This document shows positions 32,715 to 45,227 of a stretch of DNA of 64,000 nucleotides, in pieces. The notes under the pieces are model-generated. The model did no database searches. It worked only from the letters and a program-made list of their open reading frames with translations, and was not told the origin of the DNA. Made by a program: the position numbers and the translations under genes. This DNA comes from Daldinia sp. FL1419 (taxonomy: Eukaryota; Ascomycota; Sordariomycetes; Xylariales; Hypoxylaceae): positions 1 through 64,000 of the forward strand of contig MU623464.1 in NCBI GenBank assembly GCA_025201765.1, read 5' to 3'. Numbering within the stretch: the first letter of the stretch is position 1; each line of letters opens with the position of its first letter.

Positions 32715-34349
32715 TTGTTCCTTCCATATTCATTAGCGAGGAATATTCTTGTATCCGGTAACACTGCATCGGAAGCCGCATGCGAATGGGCAAAGCACAA
32801 TCAACGTTGTCACACAGGAGACGACTTATTCCTTCCTACGCGGCTCATATATGTCGCTGGAAATAACGACGAAGTGGGACTAATACCCAATTCTCAAGTA
32901 CCTCATCATTCACATTATGTGGCCCTCGGTCACTGCTGGTGCTTGAAGTTGCCCGAATGTCTTACCACCAAGGACTAGGTGTTAGATCAAATGGAAAATA
33001 TTCCTTGGAGCACATTCCCAAAAAGCTTTCAAGAAGCTATCTCGTTTACGCGAAAATTGGATGTAGAGTATCTATGGATTGACTCACTATGCATCATTCA
33101 AAAGAGACCCCGAGGATTAGTTACAGGAAGCCGGCCGTATGTTTCACGTCTATCAGAACGCGTTCTTGACACTTGCCGCACCTCACGCCGAGGACAGCTC
33201 TAAAGGATTATACTCTAGCTTGAGCCCCGGGAAACAGCTATAATTGGATAGTACTCGATACGGTACCGAAGAGCACCAATTATATGCACAACAGTCTTTT
33301 CCAGAAGTTACTAACTTATACCTAAACCACCTGGCCGAGCTCCTTTTTAAGCGAGCATGGACGTTCCAAGAGAGGCTGGTTTCTCCTCGAATCTTATATT
33401 CTACAAAATACGAGTTGATATGGAAATGTCATTATGCCTCTGCCTGTGAGTGCGGGTTCCATGGCGATGGACCATATAATCCAACAAATTTGAAAAAGCA
33501 ACATATCGACGCTCTAGCGGACTATCTATCTCCTTTACGACGATCCCCCACCAATTATAGCGGGTATATCAAAAGTATCATACCATCTAACAAGAAAATG
33601 AAGTCACCCAAAGGTGATACTGAGAAGACGTAGCGTAGAATTGTTCAATTCTACTCCGACCTAGGGCTTACCAACCAAACTGACAGGCTTCTAGCAGTGG
33701 GAGCCAGCGCGAAACAGACGCAAGCCGCTCGCTGGAGTAAGACGTATCTTGCCAAGATCTAGTATGAATCGCTTGAGCTGGACTTGCTATGGGCTCGCAA
33801 ATATAAGTCAAAGGCCCGGGCACGTCCAGAACATTACGTTGCCCCACCTGGTCGTGGGCTTCCATCCCCAGTCCGGTTATTCACGATTCCACACCATCAC
33901 TCAAGCCACACGCGAAGGTGTTGGATGCGAGTTGTGAGTATGCAGACGGGAACCAGTTTGGGCAAGCCACTAAGGGCCGGTTGACATTACGTGGGAAATC
34001 CATCGCGTGTAGGCTTTGCAAGGTCTCCGGTGAAGACACAGATGCCTACCGCATTTTGCATCCCGAGCTAAAATTTGAGCTTGAAATCAGCGTGGATTGC
34101 GAGCCTCTTCAGCAGACGGATGGACAGATACCTGTTCTCTTGCTGCGCATAGCTGATACGTGTGAGTTTCCAGCACCTGTTAGCATTATCCTCAGGGAAG
34201 AGAAAACGGCGGTAGATGGTGAAGTATTATATACGCGTGTGGAACTTGCGTCGCCGCCGAGAACTACTACCGAGGGACAAGAGGAGTGTCGGAAGCTTAT
34301 GGCTTGGTTCGATAGGCATAGCGAGCTCCAAACGTCCGTTGTGATCTAG
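32715..34349 (+). pseudogene. HET-domain (heterokaryon incompatibility) protein, inactivated
   Basis: HET proteins trigger cell death when unlike fungal strains fuse. Reading across frames the family signatures appear in order: LFLPTRLIYV, HYVALGHCW, FPKSFQEAISFTRKL and VEYLWIDSLCIIQ, EAGRMFHVYQNAFLTLAA, RAWTFQERLVSPRILYS, PTWSWASIPSPV and VLDASCEYADGNQFG. It is broken by in-frame stops at 32976 (TAG), 33118 (TAG), 33241 (TAA), 33631 (TAG) and about 33760 (TAG), and by frameshifts near 33105 and 33840. There is also no convincing ATG: the first frame opens at TTG. Three TAG stops fall where the family has Trp and the TAA fits a lost Gln, all RIP-type transitions. The gene was nearly full length before it died. 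Confidence 0.88.
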
Positions 34350-35529
34350 TCGAAAAGTCACTATGCAAGAGGAGATACGGGTGCTCATGGCACCCGTCCA
34401 TCTTATGTAAACTGGGCACCTACCTGCGTATTTCAATTGAGCGATCAGTCGGCACATGTCGGTGCGTACTTAGGATATAGAGGCTTAGGGATCGGGGCAG
34501 CGCAAACCAGACAATCTAACTTCGAGTGATTGACCGATTACCTTATACGCGATATCGGATGTAGAGGGTGTTATACGTTCCTAAGAAAATACGTACAAGT
34601 ACTGTAATTTGAGGCCGTAATCGAACAAGGCTCGACTAGTTGATTATTGAAATACGTGGGGAGAGCAACAGGGTATTATTATCATGCCCTCGGGTGTGAA
34701 CTTGACACAAATATACTTCCCATTGGGATATAACCCGTAATATCATTTAAGTAGAAGATGCAACTGTAGTCTAGAGTATGGACGGAACAAGCCAATGTAA
34801 ATCGGAAAACCAAATGATACGCAGAAAATTTGTGGCTAAGCTCGGGCTCGCATTGTACCCCCATCTTGGTGATGCACGACAACAATCGGCTTCAGGTTAG
34901 ACCATAGAATCGACGTTGCCAAAATCCGCCACAGGTTATACAGCACAATGGGCAACCATGCGGATCAGTATAGAGGGGGTAGAGCTCAATTGAGAAATCG
35001 CCGCCATTTTTGACGCAGTTATATTAGAGTATCATCTTCATCGAAGTCCTTCTTGACTTGAGCAGCGGAGTGTCAGGACTGCAAGCAACAACATATAAGG
35101 AGAGATATTCCCCCTTCATTTCAATCGAGGGACGTCCCAAGTAACCATCTCAGCTTTCCGTTCCTATTTATATATCCTCGAGATCATACCTACACTATAC
35201 AGCAGCTTCCTCCCTGTTACCAAAGCCAACAGGACTCTCGGTAGTTATGGGAAGCTCACTGCTTAGACCTCTACACGGGATTCCTTCAAGCGGAGATTAG
35301 CCTAGCATATATGTCTTAGCTAGTAGTACCCTTCCTAGAGGTCATCATTGGGGAATATCCTAGGAGTATTGGCGACAGCATTGATGTCCGGAACGATGGT
35401 CGCCTTAGTGGTACATATACTAGCCTGATAAATCACGTCCTTAATATCACTAGGTAATATCAACCCGGAGTCGCGAAAGTAGTACCTAGCAACGTTCCGG
35501 GACCGTGCAAGTGGACGTTAGAGAGCTAC
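34350..35529. other. Gene-free region between two pseudogenes
   Basis: Moderately AT-rich DNA with no coding signal except a doubtful 67-codon frame on the minus strand. Nothing recognisable. Confidence 0.5.
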
Positions 35530-36289
35530 AGGATCCGGGGTCGTTATCGACGACCATCACGTCATAACTGTTGCTCATAACGTATAGCGTCTGGGGGACG
35601 GCCGTGCCACTGTCTATTGGTATTCGGCGCGACCAACGCGTAGAGTCCGCCACGGATGAGGGTTACGTGACTACTGGGGTTGCTCATGACCAGTGGGCTA
35701 GCGAATGCCAAAGAGCGAACGGACTCAGTGGAATGGGAATAGACGCGTTAAGGAATGATTTTGCTGTTCTTTATATTTCGAACCCCTACCTATCCCGAGG
35801 GAGTCCGCCCAATGCCACTTCCGGAAGCGCTGGTTGATACCGGTACTACTAGTGTTAAAGTTTACGATTTCCCTTGTGATATGCCTACTAGACACCAGGC
35901 TTATCTTTGTTATAGCAAAAGCAATATCACATACATGCGCGATACCCTCGACCTAGGTACCTCGCCATGATGGAGACATAGAATCTAGTATGTATAAATT
36001 ATGCCAGTTACTGGAATCAATAATTATCCTTCAGACACTTTTTTCAAGCGTACGTTTTAGTTTTTAGACTGGTGGCTCAGGTCACTGATTCGTTATGGGC
36101 AACTCCGGCGGTCCTGTTGTCGACCGTTCTCCTAGAGAGGTGATTGCCCCATACCGAGGGGCCATTGTGGATTCATGTACTCAGATCAATATAGCGACTC
36201 CCATCCTTATCCAAGGAAACTATCCTAATAAGTTTATCAAGGCTATTATTGATAGCTTAGTCGAGAATGAAACGGTAGAAGGCTCCTAG
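35530..36289 (+). pseudogene. Trypsin-like (S1) serine protease, inactivated copy 1
   Basis: All three catalytic elements survive but in different frames: VVIDDHHVITVAHNV (catalytic His, about 35540-35585), IDALRNDFAVLYI (catalytic Asp, about 35741-35775) and MGNSGGPVVD (catalytic Ser, 36095-36124). A TAG stop follows immediately after AHNV and a +1 shift is needed to continue into YSVWGTAVPLSIG. A further stop at 35835 and a frame change lead to DMPTRHQAYLCYSKSN (about 35879). The arrangement resembles fungal glutamyl-endopeptidase-like members of the family. The stretch 35970-36090 may hold a former intron. No signal peptide or intact start was found. Confidence 0.75.
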
Positions 36290-37254
36290 GCTGTAAGGTC
36301 GGCGTGTTTCCCGGTAATTTGAATATTAGGAAAGGACAAGAAGTAAGCAACATCCCCTTATTCACCATGAAATTAAGCAATTTTCTGTAGGGTTAAATAG
36401 TGATATTGCAGACCGGAGGTGACGTCTAGATTCCTAGATTATAATGGAAGCTAAATATGTAGAGGAACGAAGTAGGTATTGAGTTGAATTTATAAGAAGA
36501 GTTATAAGTTTGCCAAAATTGTATGGCTTATGACTAAATGACTAAATGGCTGGTGTGTTGACGGCACATCCTCTCTAATACCCCAATGACGGCGTACTAA
36601 TGGCCTAGAAGGAAATGGAAAGGCGAAGAGAACATGAAGCATGCTTTTGGGTGATACGATTGCTCAGATTCGCACTTGAGTCGAGTTGAAACGAAGATCT
36701 GGAAGTTTGCAAACGCGAAAACAGAAATTCAAGAGTGCACCCAGTAAAAACACTAAAATGCATGCATAGGCGAACTCCTATTTCATTGGGAAGATCGACC
36801 AGATGCAAACCCCTTTACAAAATAGGGTCAAAAGAAAGGGACATAGAAAAGAAAAAAAGGGGGCGGGGAGAGAAAAGGGGGGAATGGGAAGAGCTTAATG
36901 TGTGCTTGACAAGAGCTCTAAACCTAGCATTGCATTATAAATAGGTACTTGGATATTGATCATTAATAATAATATCCTTTTCCATCTCTCATCATATAAA
37001 GATCGATTTCGACATAATGTGATCCTTTACTGAGAAGGGTGGTTGTATAGCTGGTGTTTGCCAGTGTACATGAAAACTTACATGCATACATCCTGGAATC
37101 AACCTGCTCGAGCATAACGGAGATACAGAACGCGGTAAGTGCAAAGTATGCTTCCTAAAGTAAATATGAGTAACACCTTCGAGAGCTCTTTTTTATGGCT
37201 TTGCATTTCTTCGCTTTCCTTAGCAGACTAACTAACGTTTCCAACTTGGTATAG
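36290..37254. other. Region between two protease remnants
   Basis: No recognisable protein. Just before the second remnant GACTAACTAACG and TTGGTATAG look like an intron branch point and acceptor, so the missing upstream exons of copy 2 may have lain here but were not found. Confidence 0.4.
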
Positions 37255-37505
37255 GCAACTCCGGTGGTCCTATTATTGGTTCTTCTGGAAAGGTAATAGC
37301 TTTACATCGAGGACGTGGTTGGAGGAATTCGGATACTTTCGTTCGTATTAACAAGGCGGTTGCTCTTCAAGTTAAAGGCAATGATCCTAGAAATTTCATC
37401 CTTGCTATTAATGATTTAGCAGCAGGTAAGGGAATGATTGACACCCGAGTTAGAAGGGACAAGTCATTCCCCATCCAAGAATGCCTTGCAGCTTATTACT
37501 CTTGA
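37255..37505 (+). pseudogene. Trypsin-like (S1) serine protease fragment, copy 2 (last exon)
   Basis: After a plausible TATAG acceptor the frame reads GNSGGPIIGSSGKVIALHRG, the catalytic-Ser segment, and continues for 82 codons to a TGA at 37503. It aligns along its length with the last part of copy 1 (GNSGGPVVDRSPREVIAPYRG; NDPRNFILAIND here against NYPNKFIKAIID there). No His or Asp segment was found upstream, so only one exon remains. The two copies are clearly diverged, so the duplication is old. Confidence 0.6.
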
Positions 37506-40500
37506 TGCTAATTTAAGCAACTATCATAAGATAACGGCGGCCCCTTATTTCTCTCCATATTTCTAGGTTAGTTATTTCCCTCAGGGTTCACAACAAGAGT
37601 GTAATGGTTTCCTGTTGGACGATGATTATGATGGTGATAATGACCAGACTATATCCTTAACAGTGGTGGTTTACTCTCTGACATCTCAGACTTTCTTAGA
37701 AGTTGGAACAGGGATAATTCGAATCTGATGTACAGAGCTCCCCCCCACCCCCCTTTTTTTTATAATGGATCACATATTAAAACCTTTCTAGAAAGGAAAG
37801 GATGTACCTAGCATGTAAAAACGAGACCCGACTACCGTATTTTTATCGAAAAGGCAAAATAGAACTCTAGAGTCTAGACAAAGAAGCTAGTTGGCCGAAT
37901 CGCGGGATAAGACTAAAGGGGTTGGGACCTTCCTATGAATTCCGGATGTGCTCATTACCTACCTAGATACCTACAAGAGAATTCCCTGATTTAGCGTAGA
38001 CGTTACATACCTGGAATTGGCGGTTCGTTATATAACGCGGGTATCTCTCATAAACTCAGACTTCCGCGCTTAAAGGGGGCCTAGGTAGTCGAGCGAGCTA
38101 TATATTATAATAAGTAGGAGGTCCTAACAGGTACAAACTAACCCAAGCGATACATTACATACCTAGATCTTTGCAACTAATCACGCATACGTATGCAAGA
38201 ATCAGCATTATTACTCACCCAAACCATATATCGTTAATCACCCTCCTATGCTCTATGATTACCTAGGTAGAAACTACAAATAAAAGAAACCGCCACGCCT
38301 GCCCAATGTTTATGAGTCATAAAGTCTATACTGTGGCGATGCTTCATAACGAGTATGCAAATTCCCTGAGTTCTACTTCATAAACAGTGCAGAATCCACG
38401 TTCAAGCTACCTAAAGTTAGGAAGCACCTAACGAACAAGAGATAAGGGGCTAGTACGGGGCGACTCTTGCATGCTACTGCGTTACGTAGACCCGGGAGAC
38501 CCCAGCCCCTATTCATTAACGTATGCCTAGGTATCCTACCTAGATCCTAGCTCTGTCCTATTCGATCCTCTGAGCTGATGCCTCGGCCTGATTCGAGTAT
38601 GGCCAATACGGTATATATAAGTTACTAACCGCTACTAACCACTAGATTAAAAATGAATCCTCATGAATAGCAGGGGAAAGTAGCAACCGTAAGGCAGTTG
38701 CTGCCTTTTGCCACTATTCTATACGGCCGCTATGATCCGCGATTGTAGTGCTCATGCTTAATGCGTAACATGACCCTTGTTCGGGTTATGTACTCATTAT
38801 ATTGATTTACTTATTATACGCGTAACCACAAATGGGTTGAAACCATTATCCGTTTAGTTACCTACCCAGGCAAATATAAGGCCGCGTGAATAGGATGCTA
38901 ATAAGTCTATCTCAAAGCATATATCATCTATGATACTTAAGCCGCCGTATCACCTATAGTATTGGCTTCGCGTGCGCATCCTTTATAGTTTTGCTCGTTC
39001 GTGATACCTAGAGTGCTAGCTGACTCACTTAGGTTAGACCGTTTGGCCGAGTACTCGTCGCTCTTGGTATACATTTTCGCAAACGATGCAAAACAGGCTA
39101 GGTTTGTGGTCTAAGTTCTATCGCAGAGTATTCGACAGTTTCCCGTTAGAAGCAAGACCTTATAGGTCAACACTCCAAAGGGGGTCTTTAATAAACGATT
39201 AATGGCCGTGTTGGCACGGCCTCGCGAATTATTCATATGACCTCTTATTACTACTTAGTACCTGTATGGTGCAACAATAATTACGTCGCCGTGACAGTGG
39301 CCTTGGAATCTACCTGGGACTGGATTACCTATTGACATACAGGTAACCCCTTTACTTTTATGTAGTTGCCTTGTAACATTTACCGTAGGGAATCATAACC
39401 TAATCATCTTATACATTATTATACCCCTTACTACTATGCCCAAATGACCTGTAGAGATGGTGAAACTGGCATTGCGCTTACAAGGAATTGTGAATATATT
39501 AGTTTTAGTCCTGCAGATACCTAAACCTCAGGAATGGTCTCCTTTCCGTTTCCCGTATTTGCGTACCTATACTTTAGAACTAGCCTAGTTATAAAAGTAT
39601 CCTCTATCAAACGGTCTAAACTTAATAATAGGTAATAGAATCGTAGATATTTCTTATATCTCATATCCGGGCTGTTTAAGACCAAGAGGTAGTTAATGAA
39701 CTCGGACTATAACTAAGTTTTTGATAAGGTAAGCATAATGATAGTTTGCTTGCTTATTGTTAACGTCCAGGTGCTATAATTAGGTAATTTAAGGTATCTT
39801 GTTTAAGAAATAGAGCTAGAGTTTCGCCTAATGTAAGAGATCTTCTGTACCTTATTTCTACATTCCATACGTTCTGCTTACAAAATTACTTTACCTAACG
39901 ACTGCCAGTTGCGAGCAACTAACCTAATACTAAAAAAAAAAACCACCGTCAAACACGCTTTTTTATAATGACTTAGTACTACCCGTACGTTCAGCGTGTC
40001 TGGGGAAAAACCTAAGCCGGACCTATTTGGTTTTGCCCTAACGGGATTCGAACCCATTTGTATTAGTTGGCAATTATATACTGCCGAACACAGATCAACA
40101 TATATCCAGGTACTAAGCCACTACGCCCCGGGAGAAAATATAATGATAATAACAGTGCTTTTAGCGGTAAGCCATACGAACTAGACGCTTATGCCCAGGT
40201 AGATGATTACCCGGGTAAGTATCTAATGGGCTATTCTCATGCTCTAGATTTTCATCGTTTCATGTGTCCGGAAAGCGTGCCTATGAGTAGCGCGTTTATA
40301 GTATGAAGTTAGGATTATACTCCGACTTTACGATGGTGTACTCGGGTGGCCATTACATCATTTACCAGAGCATTTTCTAATCTTCTTGACAATTCCGCGA
40401 CACCATCTTGCGTTTAATAAAATGACTAATAGTATGGTAACCGAGTGTTCGTCATCAGTTGTCTGTTTCAGTCGAGAAGTAATTTATTTCACTTTCACAA

Positions 40501-41460
40501 GTGACGCAGTGTTTGTCGCGAGCTATCCTGTACGGTTAGGACTTGAGGTGGCTGGTAAAACAGATGGACCGCCCATACTGGCTGGTCTAGCAATTAGTAT
40601 TTAGTAATGTGAATCATCAAACGGTAGGATGACAATTTTTACCTTTTGAGCTTGGTCCGAGTTGGCGGCCATAGCCAAAATGCTCCTATAAAAGCAACGC
40701 GTTGGGCGTTATGTTTTCGCTTCGAGCAAAATAAGAGGCACCTCATATGATTGACAAGGGAGAATTATAAGCTTTAGGAGTAAGGTTTTGACTGCCAAAG
40801 CAACCATTTGTTTGAATAGTTGCTTGGTAAACAAAACTACACAGCTGTAGCGTTACCTCCTGACCAGGTAGAAAACCCTGCATGCTATTCCATCTTCAAT
40901 TTTCTACTACTTTTCTATTTAAACAACCATCACAATCAATAACCTAGTTACTCTCCCCTCTATATAACACTGCAGAAAAGCTTCAAGTTCCCAAGCTACA
41001 GGCAGACAACAGCTTCGAATTACCTACTTATAGTATAAACGATCGATATACTTTAAGTAAACAAAATTAGACTATATACTACCGAGTTCGAACGCCTTGT
41101 TAGGACTCGACACCTTCGAAAATAAACCTCAATACTACACGGAATCAGATTTCGTATCAAAATCATCCTTCTCGGTTCTTGGATACCAAACTACAGACGT
41201 TGAACCTGCTGTCATCCGAAAATAAGGTCGTCCCTTTACAACAGCATTAATTGGTAATACTCCCAGTACTTTGATAACTGAAAATATAAGAGTCATTCAG
41301 CTGTTTATTTACTTAGTATAATATAAATATGGCAGCTCTTCTACGATACACAATGACATATACTAACCCTATGCTTATCCTAGGCCGATCCTATTATCGA
41401 CGTAACCAACGGCTCCTCTAAAGAATACCTATATAGTACCGTTGCAAAACCATATCAAAG
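37506..41460. other. 4-kb gene desert with tRNA-like relic
   Basis: Intermediate, slightly AT-rich composition, no open frame above 80 codons that looks like protein. A short stretch near 40180-40300 gives a mildly protein-like translation (ELDAYAQVDDYPGKYLMGY) but cannot be assigned. GGTACCTAGG-like words recur. It is most likely decayed former genes or repeats. Confidence 0.5.
40034..40127 (-). other. tRNA-like sequence with A and B boxes, probably a pseudo-tRNA or SINE relic
   Basis: On the minus strand TGGCTTAGTACCTGG (40106-40120) is a good RNA polymerase III A box and GGTTCGAATCC (40044-40054) a perfect B box. The T arm folds (ATGGG-TTCGAAT-CCCGT). The acceptor strands pair poorly, and about 50 nt separate the boxes, so an intron or long variable arm would be needed. 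Confidence 0.35.
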
Positions 41461-42364
41461 ATGGCTGCAACGCATCCTGCTCCAGAGAGCGATAAATGCA
41501 ACGGCCAACAGTCCGACAACTGCAGCGCCAAACAAAACCAAGAGGGCATCAAACGCCGACAAAGAGAGGCCCAAGGAAGAAGCCTAGCCAGAAGATATCG
41601 TGACCTACCATATGGTAGTAGGCTGGGTTTGCATTGGGATTTTACCCGGGAGAAGATGGTCCCTTATATAAAAGACCACTTTACTGGTGTCATTCGGCCT
41701 GCGATAATGAAGGACGGCATGTACGACAATATGTCCAAAGAGAAGCTGGAACGGCACCGCCAGAAATACCTACAAATGATTGAAGCATCGAAAAACAAAC
41801 ACAAAGAAGACAAATCTCAGGTGAGTCTTACGGTGTTCTTGTTGAAGAGTTTGGCTAACCAAGAAGATAGGAAACACCCAAGTAGAAACCTGAGATTGAA
41901 GTGGTAAACTGGCCGAAGACGAAATGCTCGCCAGCAACTTATGTCGTGGAATACGGCTTAGCCTAGACCCAACCCAACGGCACTTATTCAGCAACCGACT
42001 ATTGACGGTGGGCACACCGCAGATATATTTATCGCTCTCAGATGCCTTCAGGGCTGGCATCGTGATTGATTTTGGTGCACCGTCGATTCCACCCAATTAT
42101 CGCCAAATTAAACACAATGAGAATCAGGGGATTGATTGTCGACTAGCTTTTCGTTATGGCCCGGACGAAGATGATTTCCGATATACGCAAAAGAACATGG
42201 CCATCGTCGATGGTGTATCCTTAATGATTTCGCACGACATATTTTCTGAGACAGTTTACGATCGAAAGCATTACTTCGGTCCGAAAAGTGATGCTCAATC
42301 TTGCAGATGGTCTCGAATGGGTCTCATGAACAACTTGGCCCAAGATGAGAAAGTGTCCTTTTGA
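41461..42364 (+). pseudogene. Unknown protein, two reading frames, probably broken or mis-spliced
   Basis: From ATG 41461 a hydrophilic frame runs 120 codons (RYRDLPYGSRLGLHWDFTRE..., then DGMYDNMSKEKLERHRQKYL) to a GTGAGT donor at 41821. Acceptors at 41870 or 41885 would continue in that frame (KPEIEVVNWPKTKCSP) but reach a stop within about 30 codons. A second protein-like frame, 41900-42364, is in another phase (TVGTPQIYLSLSDAFRAGIVIDFG, GIDCRLAFRYGPDEDDFRY). No obvious splice pair joins the two, so either a frameshift killed the gene or there is an atypical intron. The family was not recognised. It lies at the end of the pseudogene-rich stretch, which favours decay. Confidence 0.45.
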
Positions 42365-45227
42365 CTGGACAGTGGGACACCGACTTCTCGAAGATGAAGA
42401 TGAAGCCGGAAGACGATAGAAGTTACACGTTATAAAAAGAAAATGGCCGCGAAAGATAACGGAAAGAGAAGAAGGGGAAAAAATTTGGGGGAACACACGG
42501 AAGGCAACTTTGGGCTCAATTGTTGCATATTCCCCTAAGGGATCCTTACCAGATATTCATTGGTTGAGGCGTCCACTCATGTGAAACAATATGTACTTAT
42601 GGGTACACCCGAGCTTGAAGCTCCAGGGTTGTTATGCACGAGATAAAAGATGCATGATACGAGGTTTGCTCCGTCGAATATTAGAGCAAACAATTACATA
42701 TGGAGAAACCCCGGAACTCGGCCCCACAACAAAGACCGGAAAAGAAGTTGGACAGACGATCTCCCGACCGCAAAGAGTCTCCACAAATTTTCGGCGATGA
42801 GGCTAGATGCGACGGCAGAACCCATGCCATTTAAACCAATGGAATTAATCTTGGTTGACACGAGGCCGACGGCAAAGATAACGGATACGGGATTTTGGGA
42901 GGGGGGAAAAAAAATGCGAGTTATTAATTTCGGGTGTATGGCACAATGCCGAGTGTCAGAGATAAATGGCTCATGGCAATATAATTTCTAAGCGGTGGAA
43001 GGATTGGTCGCACGTGGACAAAGGAATTAAAAAAGGGGAAAGGAGGTGGGAAAAGAAAAGTAAAGGAGGGTGAAAGGGAAATGGGGTATGGGGGATGGGG
43101 GGGAATGGGGAAGGGGGAAAGGGAGAGAGAAAGGAAAGCTTTGTTCGGAAAGGGTGGGAGACAAGGGAATGAATGCATCGTCAATATCGTTGACGTATAC
43201 TATGTACGGGAGAAATCGAATACGTGGCTAGTCCGCGGTCCCACGTCCAAACATAGATAATGAGTGATAATGCGCGCGCCCGGTGTCCGGTCACGAACAC
43301 GATGTTGAGAGAAAAAAAAACCATCACGCGGGTGCGATTATCGTGAAGTGGCCCCTCGCACAGATCACCGAGTGTTGGTCTAGAGCAGGCAAACCGTGCT
43401 TGACCGCATCCAAGGGGCGGCCTCGGAGGCTCAGAAGAGAGGGACCCCCATGCTGCCATGTTCCAATGTTAGGCGCCCAAGCATGAAAATGCAGGAAAGG
43501 TCACGCTGGCCAAGCTGCGAGTGTTGCGTGCTAATGGGCAATGTAAGATAGAGAGGTTGACGAGAATAGCAAAATCTGTTGAGTAATGGAACACTAGAAC
43601 ATTTAGGGATTATTCACATGGGAAAAAAGAAATGAGTAATGAGGGGCAAATTCCGGCTCGAGCTTTTTTTTTTTTTTTTTCCCTCTTTGAAAATGGATTG
43701 CCAAATTTCCAGCGCCGCGCCCCCTAGCAACTAAGATGACCTAGTGACCTTTTTTTCCTTGCCCCTCTAATACAAGAGCGATGAGCTAATGGGAGCCTCC
43801 CCCTTCCTTGAGGTTGTTCCACCAATCCTCCAAGACGTTTGTAAGATTGGTTAAGAAGGTGGGGGAAACTTTTTTTAAGACAGTTATGACTTATTTTTAT
43901 TTTTTATTTTTTTCGATACGTTTCGTGTAAAAGGTACTTAGACACCCACGGGTACGTTCGGTGGCTTCGGGGTGGCCTAGTAGTAATGGTCTAGCCAGGT
44001 CTTAGGGCTCCTTGATAAACCCAAGTAGGTCCAAAGATAGCCCTGATAGCCCTGATTACGACGTGCCGGTATCGTGCCGGGTATCTTGTAAGCAGCCTGG
44101 GTGAGCCCGGAGCATAGTAAACCACCCAATAATGTTCCCCGCAATCCTCCAAACCTTCTCCACTCCCCACGAGCCTACCAAGCTTACCATTTACTTTGAC
44201 CAATTCAACCAATCCATTGTAGCCATTCATTGCGCGCAATGGAACCCATGGATCCGTACGTACCGCCAAGGTAAGCTGGGTATGCTAGGTACGCTTCCAT
44301 GCATTTTCATACATTCCCACAGGTCCCAATGACCCAAGCTCTTTTCTTAATGGCTCCAGAAAAAAAATTGCTCCAGAGACACGGCTCGGCAGCTCACACA
44401 CCCCTGTTCTTTTCTGCATTCTCGAATTTGCATTAGGCACTTTACCATTGAATTCGCATATGCTAAGAAGCTTCAGCCGGTTGAGATCGGTAATGGTCCT
44501 TCGTATTAGTAGTGTATTTGCACGGTCGGTACGAAGTACACAACCATACGTAAGTCGTCGGGCAGTCGTCCAGTCGTCAGTCCGTCAGTTGCAGTTAGTG
44601 CAGTTAGTTTGGCCAGTGCAAGGTGCGGTGCGCAAAGTGCGCAAAACCTGGGCAAAAAAGACCCGGGCAAAGCTGGTTCGGTGCGTAAGTGCGACATTGT
44701 ACGATCTACTTGCACTTACCAAGATGATTGTCCCAATCCTATTTCAATATCCATTTCCTCACACTGCCACATCCACATCTTTTTCTTATTTCTCTTTCTC
44801 ATTTAAATATTCCTTGTCTGTTTCTTTATCGTTCTCCTCATATTTCTCTCACTTTTCCTCCCTTCCCATTCAAAATATTCATCACACCAATCATAACCAA
44901 CGTACGCATCATACCCAAACTACTACTCATCGCATATTATATCGTCGTCGATTCGCCCCTCTTATAACTACTGCACCGTTGCAGTCGAGGATACCAGAGA
45001 TACCCTTTGTTAGGCGAACTCCTGTTGCAGCTTCGGCACATACATCGGTGTCCTTTCAGCCGACCGTACCTCGTCTCGATCCAAATAGCTAGGATAAGGC
45101 TAAATTGTCTCACGCGGTCTCCCATTACGACCTTGAACGAACTTCGGTACTACCATCATTATCACCACCACTAAGTCGTCCAGTAATTGTCTCATCAGTT
45201 GTTATCCGTAACAGCAATCAGAGTGCA
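42365..45227. other. Gene-free region and long upstream region of GUT1
   Basis: Includes a purine-rich tract (A/G on the + strand) at about 43019-43150, T-runs near 43665-43680 and 43875-43915, and a pyrimidine-rich stretch at 44740-44880 that is probably GUT1 promoter or leader. The 214-codon frame at 44448 begins at TTG and is low complexity; I do not accept it as a gene. Confidence 0.5.

Noticed and set aside
44448..45227. 214-codon frame and extended N-terminus upstream of GUT1
   Set aside because: Starts are TTG, composition reflects CT-rich leader DNA, and no family motif is present.
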